Below, piece by piece: positions 1 through 6,794 of a DNA stretch of 23,453 nt. The notes under the pieces are model-generated. The model made no database searches. It was not told the origin of the DNA and saw only the letters and a program-made list of their open reading frames with translations. The stretch is from Veillonellaceae bacterium SB90. Its GTDB lineage: Bacteria; Bacillota; Negativicutes; Selenomonadales; Selenomonadaceae. The stretch lies in the NCBI GenBank assembly GCA_902364065.1, contig CABJCJ010000035.1, positions 1-23,453 on the forward strand, written 5' to 3'. The translations under genes were made by a program, and so were the position numbers. Every line of letters begins with the position of its first letter. The first letter of the stretch is position 1.

Positions 1-1
1 C

Positions 2-460
2 GCAGGTCATATCGAAGGCTTGGACGACGCCCAGCGGGTCATGCAGGGCAAGCATTGGTTTAGAGAACAGTTACAGAGTCGTGCCTCCCTGGTATTAACC
101 ACAGGCGGCGACACAGCAAACAAGCGTGAAGACTGGAATATTATAAAGACACATTCCAACGACGCTATTTGTATTGCGGATTTAGAACCTGAATCGGTTG
201 ACATCGAGGAATGGTCAATCAAGCCTATGCGCCGAAAAAGCAAGGCTGGTGTGGATGAGGTTTGTGGTTTCCATCATCGTGATTATGTGTCTTACACATA
301 CCGCAACGGGGAAACGCATGCAGGTTATGTGACCGCAATGTACCCGGAGATTCATGCGTTGAATTTCCAAGCCCCAACAAAACACTGCAAAAAGGCCAAT
401 GCCTTGAAGTGCAGGCTTATCTGGAGATTCGATAAGATTTATTGGTTTAAATGTGCTTAA
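2..460 (+). CDS. IscB-like RNA-guided nuclease, C-terminal part (cut by window edge)
   Basis: The reading frame is open from the first bases, so this is the 3' end of a longer gene. IscB proteins are RuvC/HNH nucleases of the IS200/IS605 superfamily that use an omegaRNA encoded upstream of the gene. The visible segment resembles the RuvC-III region: a glycine-rich strand (LVLTTGGDT), then [12 protein letters not shown] with the conserved H..DA catalytic signature. After it come IKPMRRKS and a small basic beta-rich C-terminal domain ending in DKIYWFKCA, resembling the C-terminal domain that follows RuvC-III in IscB proteins. The RuvC-I, bridge-helix and HNH parts, and any omegaRNA, lie to the left of the window. 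The stop is TAA at 458-460. The family assignment is from motif recognition only. It could also be an IsrB relative lacking HNH, or the end of a decayed copy. Confidence 0.65.
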   Translation, partial: AGHIEGLDDAQRVMQGKHWFREQLQSRASLVLTTGGDTANKREDWNIIKTHSNDAICIADLEPESVDIEEWSIKPMRRKSKAGVDEVCGFHHRDYVSYTYRNGETHAGYVTAMYPEIHALNFQAPTKHCKKANALKCRLIWRFDKIYWFKCA

Positions 461-498
461 TAGTTCATATTCGAGTACGTTTGTCTATATTTTTAGAA

Positions 499-524
499 GG
501 AGGCGGAGCGTATGCTCCGTCCCT
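499..524 (+). repeat. Hairpin behind the IscB-like gene, candidate right-end hairpin of its element
   Basis: CGGAGC at 504-509 and GCTCCG at 514-519 form a perfect 6-bp stem with a GTAT loop, extendable by a few imperfect pairs. It lies 43 bases after the stop of the IscB-like gene. IS200/IS605-type elements carry subterminal hairpins at their ends, so this may mark the right end. The T-poor tract that follows (CCCTTTCTCT) makes it a poor intrinsic terminator, although that remains the alternative. Confidence 0.35.
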
Positions 525-535
525 TTCTCTATCGG

Positions 536-564
536 CATGACGATGTCATGGATTGTTTGAGGTG
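536..564 (+). promoter_or_regulatory. Small hairpin and ribosome binding site before the ABC-F gene
   Basis: CATGAC (536-541) and GTCATG (545-550) form a perfect stem with a three-base GAT loop. Eight bases later comes GAGGTG (559-564), spaced 8 bases from the TTG start at 573 but 14 from the in-frame ATG at 579. The spacing decides for the TTG start. Whether the hairpin regulates the gene is unknown. Confidence 0.4.
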
Positions 565-572
565 AATAAAAT

Positions 573-2549
573 TTGGGTATGTTGAAGGTAACGGGCCTCA
601 AGAAGGCCTTTGGCATCGACGAGCTCTTTCACGATGTCAGTTTTGAGGTGTCCCGCGGCGACAAGGTTGGTTTTGTCGGTGCCAATGGTGCAGGCAAGAC
701 GACGCTGATGCGCTGTCTGCTCGGACTCGAAGAAACGGATGGCGGTACGATCCAGCTCGATGACGCTGGCACGATCGGTTACGTCGAACAGCAGGCGGAC
801 TTTGGCGATGGTACGCTTTACGAGGAGTTCCTGCGGGCTTTCGATGATGTCATCGCGCTCGGCGAGCGCAAGAAGGCGCTGGAGAAGCAGATTGCCGATC
901 ATGCCGATGAGGAGACGATGGCCGCCTACGGCAAGGTGGTCGAACGTTTTGAACTGCTCGGCGGCTATGATTTCGAGAGCCGTATCCGCCGCGTGGCTTT
1001 TGGCCTGGGCTTTACCGAAGAGGATTTTGACAAGGATGTCGCACATTTTTCCGGTGGCCAGAAGACGCGCATCTGCCTGACGAAAGCACTGCTGCGCGAA
1101 CCGGATTTCCTGTTCCTCGACGAGCCGACAAACCATCTCGACATTCACATGATCGAATGGCTGGAGGGCTTCCTCAAGAATTATTCCGGCGGCGTGCTCA
1201 TCATCTCGCATGACCGTTACTTCCTCGACCGCGTCGCCACGCGTATCCTGGAACTCGCAGGCCGTACGGTTACGAATTACGACGGCAATTACACGTATTA
1301 CATGAAGGTCAAGACGGAGCGGCGCGCCGCGCTGCAGTCAGCCTATGAAAAACAGCAGGAGCACATCCGCAAGACGGAGGAGTACATCCGTAAATACAAG
1401 GCCGGCATCAAGAGCAAACAGGCCCGCGGGCGCCAGAGTCAGCTCAACCGGCTGGAACGCATCGTGCTGCCGCCGGAGGATGCCTCCTTTAATTATTTTG
1501 CGCTCAATAAACCGCCGGAGTGTGCACAGCGTGTGGCAGAGCTCGAGGATGTCTCCATGTCCTTCGGCAGCCATACGATCTTTGAGCATCTTTCCCTGCT
1601 GATCCGCAGGGGGGACGGTGTCGCGCTTGTCGGCCCCAATGGCGCGGGCAAGACGACGCTGCTGCGCATCCTCGTCGGCGAACTGGAGTCGCCGACGGGC
1701 CGCGTCAAGATCGGCAGCCGCGTCAAGATCGGTTACTTCTCGCAGCAGCATGAGGGCCTGCACATGGACCGCACAATCCTCGACGAGCTCATCTACGAAT
1801 ACGGCATCAATGAGGAACAGGCGCGCAAATATCTAGGGGCTTTCCTGTTCCATGGCGATGAGGTCCTGCGCCTCATCGGCGACCTTTCCGGCGGCGAGCA
1901 GTCGCGTGTGGCCTTCCTCAAGCTCATGCTGACCGGGGCGAATTTCCTGATCCTCGACGAGCCGACAAACCATCTCGACATCCCGGCGCGCGAGGCCGTG
2001 GAGGAGGCGCTGATGGCCTTTCCCGGAACATTCCTGGCCGTCTCGCATGACCGCTATTTCCTCGACAAGGTCGCGAATTGCACGCTGGAGCTCGCCGATG
2101 GGAAGCTCACGGAATACCTCGGCAATTACAGCTATTACCTCATGAAGAAGGAGCTGGCGGAGGAAGAAGGCGAGGAAGAACGCCTCGCAGCGGAAAAACT
2201 CCGCAAGGCCAAAGAGGAGAAGGAAAAGCACAAGCAAAAGCCGGCTGCTGCCGAAAAGCGGGCTGCGGAGCTGGCGGCCGAGCAGCGCGCGCGTGAAGAA
2301 GAAAAAAAACGGGCTGAGATTGGCCGCATCCAGAGCATGAGCGATGCCAAGCGCGAGGAGATGATCCAGCGCGCCGAAGCCGAGATTGCCATGGCCGAAG
2401 CCGAGCTCAAGGGCCTTGAATTCCAGATGAATGATCCGGAAATCCAGTCGGACCCGCAGAAGAGCCAGGAGATTGCGGCGGCTTATGCGGCCAAGGAAGA
2501 GGAAATCGAACAGCGTTATGCGAAATGGGAGCGTTTGACGGAAGCCTGA
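573..2549 (+). CDS. ABC-F family ATPase (Uup/YdiF-like)
   Basis: This is a soluble protein with two ATP-binding cassettes and no membrane segments, the hallmark of ABC-F proteins. These act on the ribosome as translation factors or antibiotic-resistance proteins. The first cassette has Walker A GANGAGKT (36-43), signature FSGGQK (159-164) and Walker B LDEPTNHLD (from 182). The second has GPNGAGKT (354-361), LSGGEQ (438-443) and LDEPTNHLD (from 461). The interdomain linker (about 243-300) is rich in K, R, Q and E, as in the P-site tRNA-interaction motif. Residues from about 525 to 658 are a long charged coiled coil, as in Uup/YdiF-type members. At 658 residues it is slightly long for the family. 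The TTG start is chosen from the GAGGTG ribosome binding site. RecD2 follows after 28 bases, so the two are probably co-transcribed. The subfamily is uncertain. Confidence 0.9.
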   Translation: MGMLKVTGLKKAFGIDELFHDVSFEVSRGDKVGFVGANGAGKTTLMRCLLGLEETDGGTIQLDDAGTIGYVEQQADFGDGTLYEEFLRAFDDVIALGERKKALEKQIADHADEETMAAYGKVVERFELLGGYDFESRIRRVAFGLGFTEEDFDKDVAHFSGGQKTRICLTKALLREPDFLFLDEPTNHLDIHMIEWLEGFLKNYSGGVLIISHDRYFLDRVATRILELAGRTVTNYDGNYTYYMKVKTERRAALQSAYEKQQEHIRKTEEYIRKYKAGIKSKQARGRQSQLNRLERIVLPPEDASFNYFALNKPPECAQRVAELEDVSMSFGSHTIFEHLSLLIRRGDGVALVGPNGAGKTTLLRILVGELESPTGRVKIGSRVKIGYFSQQHEGLHMDRTILDELIYEYGINEEQARKYLGAFLFHGDEVLRLIGDLSGGEQSRVAFLKLMLTGANFLILDEPTNHLDIPAREAVEEALMAFPGTFLAVSHDRYFLDKVANCTLELADGKLTEYLGNYSYYLMKKELAEEEGEEERLAAEKLRKAKEEKEKHKQKPAAAEKRAAELAAEQRAREEEKKRAEIGRIQSMSDAKREEMIQRAEAEIAMAEAELKGLEFQMNDPEIQSDPQKSQEIAAAYAAKEEEIEQRYAKWERLTEA

Positions 2550-2577
2550 TGTCAGGCGGGAAGAGAAAGGAGTCGTT

Positions 2578-4791
2578 ATGGCCGTCGTACAGCAGACCCT
2601 GATTGGATTTCAGGGACAGGAAGAGATTGAAGGCGTGGTGGACAGCGTCATTTATGCGAGCGATGATGGCAAATTCTCGGTTTTCCGCGTCAAACCGTCA
2701 CAGCAGAACAGCCGCATCACGGCCACAATCAAGGGAGAGCCGCCGCTCGTGGGGCAGCAGGTCCATCTGAAGGGCCAGTGGGTCAACCATGCGCGCTTCG
2801 GGCAGCAGTTCCGTGCGGCGAGCATCCGCATCGAGGCACCTTCAAGCGTTGAGGGCATCGAGCGCTTCCTGGCATCGGGCGTCATCGACGGTGTCGGCAA
2901 GGCCATGGCCCATCGCCTCGTGACGGCGTTTGGCCAGGACACGCTGACCATCATTGAGGAAAAGCCAAAGCGGCTGCTCGAGGTGCCGGGCATCGGCAGG
3001 CAGACGGCTGATAAGATCGTGGCGTCATACCGCTCGCAGTCAGAACTCGGCGAAATCATGCTGTGGCTTGAGAATCACGGTATCTCGGGCACGTTTGCCG
3101 GGCGCATCTTCAGGAAGTATTCCTCGTTCTCGCTCGACATGCTCGAGAATCATCCGTATCAGCTTGCACAGGAAGTCGAGGGCATCGGCTTTGCCACGGC
3201 CGACACCATCGCGGCGAGCCTTGGGCTGCCGAAAGACCATGAGCAGCGCGTGATGGCCGGCATCGACTATGCCTTGCAGCAGATAGCTCTGGCCGGGCAC
3301 TGCTGCATTCCCGCCGGGCCGCTCGTAGAGCGCGCAAGCCGTCTCCTCACGGTCGACCGGGAGCGCGTCCGCGAGGTACTCCGGCGCGAACTCCAGGCAC
3401 AGCGCCTCATCGTCGAAGAGGCACGGGGAGAGACGCTCATTTATCCGCCCTATCTGTATCGTGCCGAGATTAAGACGGCGCGCAAATTGCTCTACCTGCA
3501 GCGTTATGCCGATCCCATCAATCTGGCGCAGTCGCCATTAAGGCTCGTCGCACGCTGGGAACATGAGACGGGCCTGACGCTCTCCGATGGGCAGCGCCAG
3601 GCCATGGCGGCTGTCCTGCTGCACGGTGTCTTCGTGCTGACCGGCGGCCCCGGTACAGGCAAGACGACGGTCATCCGCGGCATGCTGGATCTTCTGGAAT
3701 CACAGGGCCTCGAAATCCTCCTGGGCGCGCCGACCGGCCGTGCGGCCAAGCGTCTTGCCGAGGCCACGGGACGCAAGACCATGACCGTCCATCGCATGCT
3801 GGAAGCCCAGGGGGGCCAGAGTGGTGCCGGGGCTCCCGTATTCGGCAAGACGGAGGATGAGCAGCTCGAGGCGGATGTCATCATCCTCGATGAAGTCTCG
3901 ATGATGGATATCGTACTCATGCAGCATTTCCTGGCGGCCGTACCGGACGGCTGCCATGTCATCCTCGTCGGCGACGTGGATCAGCTGCCGGCCGTCGGCC
4001 CCGGCGCCGTGCTCGAGGATATCCTGCGCTCGGGGGCAATTCCGTGCGTCTGCCTGACGGAAATCTTCCGCCAGCACGAGGAGAGCACGATCGTCGTCAA
4101 CGCTCATGCCATCAATGCCGGCCGGCTGCCGGTCTGCTCGCTGCACGGTGATTTCCAGTTCTGGGAAATGCCGGACGAAGCGGCCACGGCAGCAAAGATT
4201 CTCGAATTCTGCACGAAAATCCTGCCGGCACAGGGATTCTCGCCGCTGTTTGACGTGCAGGTGCTGTCGCCGATGCACCGCCAGGCCTGCGGCGTTGATA
4301 ACCTCAACAAGCTGCTGCAGGAAGCCCTAAATCCCGCCGCGCCCTCGAAGCCGGAATTCGTCAACCGCACGCAGACTTTCCGCCTGGGCGACAAGGTCAT
4401 GCAGATGAAGAACAATTACAACAAGCAGGTGTTTAACGGTGATATCGGCTTCATCGTGAACATGGAACCGGGCCGCCTCACTGTGCGCTTCGGCGAAGAC
4501 CTTGAGGTGGACTATGAGCAGGGTGAGATGGGAGAGCTGCAGCTCGCCTATGCGATGAGCGTCCACAAGAGCCAGGGCAGTGAGTACCCCGTCATCATCC
4601 TGCCGCTCACCAAGGGGCATTACATCATGCTGCAGCGCAATCTGCTCTACACGGCCGTGACGCGTGCCAAACGCCTCGTCATCCTGCTGGGTTCCCGTGC
4701 GGCGCTGAATACCGCTGTGGAGAACGACCGCACGAAACGACGCTATACGCTCCTGGCTGAGCGGCTGCATCAGGGCAAGAAAAAAGATTAA
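2578..4791 (+). CDS. recD2: RecD2-type ATP-dependent DNA helicase
   Basis: SF1B 5'-3' DNA helicase of the RecD2 (long, RecBC-independent) type, a cytoplasmic DNA-repair protein in Firmicutes. The N-terminal region has an OB-like part, then tandem helix-hairpin-helix segments (about 95-215, with GVIDGVGKAMAHRL, EVPGIGRQTADKI and VEGIGFATADTI). The helicase core follows: Walker A GGPGTGKT (356-363), APTGRAAKR (384-392), Walker B DEVS (438-441), the GDVDQLP motif, and near the C-terminus VHKSQGSEYPV and YTAVTRAK of domain 2B/motif VI. At 737 residues it matches the usual RecD2 size. The ATG at 2578 is preceded by AAAGGAG, and the gene lies close behind the ABC-F gene. No recB or recC is present nearby. 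Confidence 0.95.
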   Translation: MAVVQQTLIGFQGQEEIEGVVDSVIYASDDGKFSVFRVKPSQQNSRITATIKGEPPLVGQQVHLKGQWVNHARFGQQFRAASIRIEAPSSVEGIERFLASGVIDGVGKAMAHRLVTAFGQDTLTIIEEKPKRLLEVPGIGRQTADKIVASYRSQSELGEIMLWLENHGISGTFAGRIFRKYSSFSLDMLENHPYQLAQEVEGIGFATADTIAASLGLPKDHEQRVMAGIDYALQQIALAGHCCIPAGPLVERASRLLTVDRERVREVLRRELQAQRLIVEEARGETLIYPPYLYRAEIKTARKLLYLQRYADPINLAQSPLRLVARWEHETGLTLSDGQRQAMAAVLLHGVFVLTGGPGTGKTTVIRGMLDLLESQGLEILLGAPTGRAAKRLAEATGRKTMTVHRMLEAQGGQSGAGAPVFGKTEDEQLEADVIILDEVSMMDIVLMQHFLAAVPDGCHVILVGDVDQLPAVGPGAVLEDILRSGAIPCVCLTEIFRQHEESTIVVNAHAINAGRLPVCSLHGDFQFWEMPDEAATAAKILEFCTKILPAQGFSPLFDVQVLSPMHRQACGVDNLNKLLQEALNPAAPSKPEFVNRTQTFRLGDKVMQMKNNYNKQVFNGDIGFIVNMEPGRLTVRFGEDLEVDYEQGEMGELQLAYAMSVHKSQGSEYPVIILPLTKGHYIMLQRNLLYTAVTRAKRLVILLGSRAALNTAVENDRTKRRYTLLAERLHQGKKKD

Positions 4792-4838
4792 ATTATTACA
4801 CAATTTACGATGAATACAGAATACTTCCTTCTATAATG

Positions 4839-4867
4839 TAAACAAATGTGGGAAATTAGTGTATACT
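4839..4867 (+). promoter_or_regulatory. Candidate sigma-A promoter for the small exported protein
   Basis: TAAACA (4839-4844), a 17-base spacer and TATACT (4862-4867) lie 51 bases before the ATG at 4918. A second TATAAT at 4832-4837 lacks a well-placed -35 box. The flanking sequence is AT-rich compared with the genes. Confidence 0.45.
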
Positions 4868-4917
4868 AGTCCTTGGTTGGAAGAATTTATACGATTATAC
4901 AGAAGGAAGTTGGTATT

Positions 4918-5169
4918 ATGAAAAAGGGATTCATGTTGCTTGCCGGCTTGTTTATCTGGGGAGGCCTGCTGATGCTGCAGGGCACGCCGAAGATCGATGG
5001 CGAAATTGCGGCACAGATGGTCGAGGCCGTTCATCCGCAGGCGGAGATCGTCGCGGTGGAGGACACGATGGTCAATAAGGCAGAGGCGTACAAGATCGCC
5101 TATTTTGAAGCCGGACAGGGTGCCGGCAGCGTGACGATCGATGCCGATGGTCACGTGCTTGGCCATTGA
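4918..5169 (+). CDS. Small exported or membrane-anchored protein (83 aa), unknown function
   Basis: The ATG at 4918 is chosen because AAGGA sits about 10 bases upstream; the upstream in-frame extension has no ribosome binding site. The protein starts MKKG and has one hydrophobic stretch (about 4-22), which suits a signal peptide or anchor. The remaining 60 residues are a small alpha/beta domain with a helix (EIAAQMVEAVHP) and strands ending in GSVTIDADGHVLGH. This resembles a single PepSY-like or YPEB-like unit, but the similarity is only impressionistic. It has its own promoter and ends at a bidirectional terminator shared with the converging YibE/F gene, so it seems to be a single-gene unit. 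Confidence 0.75.
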   Translation: MKKGFMLLAGLFIWGGLLMLQGTPKIDGEIAAQMVEAVHPQAEIVAVEDTMVNKAEAYKIAYFEAGQGAGSVTIDADGHVLGH

Positions 5170-5194
5170 GCCTGCTGATGGCTTCTTTCTCATG

Positions 5195-5245
5195 AAAAAA
5201 GGATTGGCTCTGCGCGAAGGGGGTGCGCAGGGCCAATCCTTTTTA
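5195..5245. terminator. Bidirectional intrinsic terminator
   Basis: The arms AAAAAAGGATTGGC (5195-5208) and GCCAATCCTTTTT (5232-5244) pair almost perfectly, continued by CTGCGC/GCGCAG. The stem has A runs on the left and T runs on the right. It sits between two converging genes and can end transcripts from both strands. Confidence 0.9.
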
Positions 5246-5275
5246 TGCTGTTGTGGAGTGCGTTTGCCGCTGCCG

Positions 5276-6409
5276 TCAGCGTTCGGCCTGGCATGGCAGG
5301 GAAGCGCGTTCGTGTGCGCGTCTCGCGAGCAGGGCCGAGGCTGCGGAGGCGAGCGGCACGGTCATGATGACGCCGATGCCGCCCGAGAGGCCCTGCATGA
5401 TGACGATGTCAAGGCTGTTGGAGTTGACGAGCTGCAGGAAGGGCAGGTCGTAGACGTAGTCGAGCACCCAGGTGCCGAGGCTGCCGCCGAAGACGGCGAG
5501 GATCAGCGTCGCGGCCATGGTGCCCATGACATCCTGGCCGACGTTCATGCCGCTCTGGAAGAGAGCCCGGGCATTTTTTTCGGGGTTCATCTGGTGGAGT
5601 TCCGAGACGGCGGCGGATACGTCCATGGCAATATCGAGCACGGCGCCGAGGCTGGCGAAGAGGATGCCGGCAAAGAGCAGCTGCCCGACATCGATGCGGG
5701 TATTCTGCCCGACGAAGAGCAGGGCTTCGATGTTGGAGACGTTGTAGCCGGAAAGGTGGGCCATCTGGCCGAATACTTCGGCTGAGATGCCGGCCGAAAG
5801 CACGCCGCCGAAGGCAGCGATGCCGGCTGCCAGGGCCTTGCAGGTGGAGCCGCAGATCAGCCAGACCGTGAGGGCGAGGATCAGGCAGGAGGTGATGACG
5901 GCGGCGACGAGCGGCGCGATGCCGTGCATGATCAGGGGGAAGAAGAAGAACAGGAAGCTCACGAAGGTGATTACGAGCGCCAGCACGGATTTGATGCCTT
6001 TTTTGCCGCCGACAACCATGAGCAGCAGGCAGAAGAAGGCCAGGAAACCTACGACAGCCTTGAAGCGGTCGTAGCTGTAAACCGTGAACGAGGAGAGGGA
6101 GCCTGTCTTGCTGGCCATGGCGATGACGGACATGCCGGGCTCGCAAACCGTGCCGAAGAGCAGGCCGTTCGGGCTGTTGGCCTCGACTTCCGAGCCGTCC
6201 TCGAGGCGCAGGCTGACGATCTGGTCACCGATGCGGCTGCCGTTTTCCTGGATATTATCCTGCAGGATGCCCGTGACCGTCGCTTCCTGGAAGCTGCGGC
6301 CGTCCGTATTGACGAGTTCCGGTTTCGTGACCTGATTGAGCTGCAGGAGCGCAGCGAGGATGAGCGCGATGCCGCAGACAATCGCCAGACGCTTAAGTAA
6401 TTGTTTCAT
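5276..6409 (-). CDS. YibE/F-like integral membrane protein
   Basis: The protein has an N-terminal membrane segment (about 8-24), a soluble extracytoplasmic region (about 28-112, beta-rich with TVTGILQD and IVSLRLEDGSEVEA), and then about seven further hydrophobic helices from residue 117 on. The conserved stretch DVGQLLFAGILFASLGAVLD and the following AMDVSAAVSEL are typical of the YibE/F family, whose transport or regulatory role is not established. The length of 377 residues is normal. The ATG at 6409 follows GAGGAGGT. The leader is too short for a separate promoter between the SD and the 6431-6470 hairpin, so transcription probably reads through from the small ORF upstream. Confidence 0.88.
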   Translation of the reverse strand: MKQLLKRLAIVCGIALILAALLQLNQVTKPELVNTDGRSFQEATVTGILQDNIQENGSRIGDQIVSLRLEDGSEVEANSPNGLLFGTVCEPGMSVIAMASKTGSLSSFTVYSYDRFKAVVGFLAFFCLLLMVVGGKKGIKSVLALVITFVSFLFFFFPLIMHGIAPLVAAVITSCLILALTVWLICGSTCKALAAGIAAFGGVLSAGISAEVFGQMAHLSGYNVSNIEALLFVGQNTRIDVGQLLFAGILFASLGAVLDIAMDVSAAVSELHQMNPEKNARALFQSGMNVGQDVMGTMAATLILAVFGGSLGTWVLDYVYDLPFLQLVNSNSLDIVIMQGLSGGIGVIMTVPLASAASALLARRAHERASLPCQAER

Positions 6410-6430
6410 ACGATAGGGACCTCCTCAAGA

Positions 6431-6470
6431 AAATCCTCCGGCCACGAGGGAAAAGATGGCCGGAGGATTT
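6431..6470 (-). terminator. Perfect 14-bp hairpin between small ORF and yibE/F-like gene (attenuator-like)
   Basis: AAATCCTCCGGCCA (6431-6444) pairs without mismatch with 6457-6470 across a 12-base loop. On the minus strand it is followed by TTTTCTT and then the GGAGG ribosome binding site of the YibE/F gene. The last base of the small ORF's stop codon is the first base of the stem. It can be a leaky terminator, an attenuator, or an mRNA-protecting element. Confidence 0.75.
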
Positions 6471-6610
6471 CACAATAGAGATAGAGAGATGTGGGATGGG
6501 GTTGTGGATGCATCATTCCAATGCTCAGTTGCTGCAAAACCTGTCGAGGCAATGCAGAGCGCCGTCAGCACATAGGCCGTAAGGCGTTTCTTGTTGTGAA
6601 TCCACTTCAT
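6470..6610 (-). CDS. 46-aa peptide with signal-peptide-like N-terminus, possible leader peptide
   Basis: The ATG at 6610 is preceded by AAGGAGGG at good spacing; the longer in-frame extension is rejected because it has no such site. The peptide begins MKWIHNKKR (positive n-region), has a hydrophobic core (about 11-22) and an STGFAA segment that looks like a signal-peptidase site. About 20 mature residues (TEHWNDASTTPS...) remain. The last five codons contain three leucines, two of them the CTA codon that is rare in this GC-rich window. It lies immediately before the 6431-6470 hairpin and the YibE/F gene. It may be a secreted peptide or a cis-acting leader. No homologue is recognised. Confidence 0.65.
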   Translation of the reverse strand: MKWIHNKKRLTAYVLTALCIASTGFAATEHWNDASTTPSHISLSLL

Positions 6611-6749
6611 ACTACCAAAACCCTCCTTGAATGCAACACTTTCCTTGACCGTTCTCACTTTACCATGCGGCCGCGGGGGGACTGTTACGGTCATGTAAAG
6701 TTTCTGTTATTTCCGGCTGCTTCTTTGCAGGCTGGCTGCTTGCGCCATG

Positions 6750-6758
6750 TGATAGAAT
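6750..6758 (+). promoter_or_regulatory. Extended -10 promoter element for pcrA
   Basis: TGaTAGAAT (6750-6758) matches an extended -10 box and lies 36 bases before the PcrA start, with no good -35 box at the usual distance. The pcrA ribosome binding site is GGAGGG at 6782-6787. Confidence 0.4.
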
Positions 6759-6794
6759 GAAAGATATATGTGATATCAGAATGGAGGGCATCAT

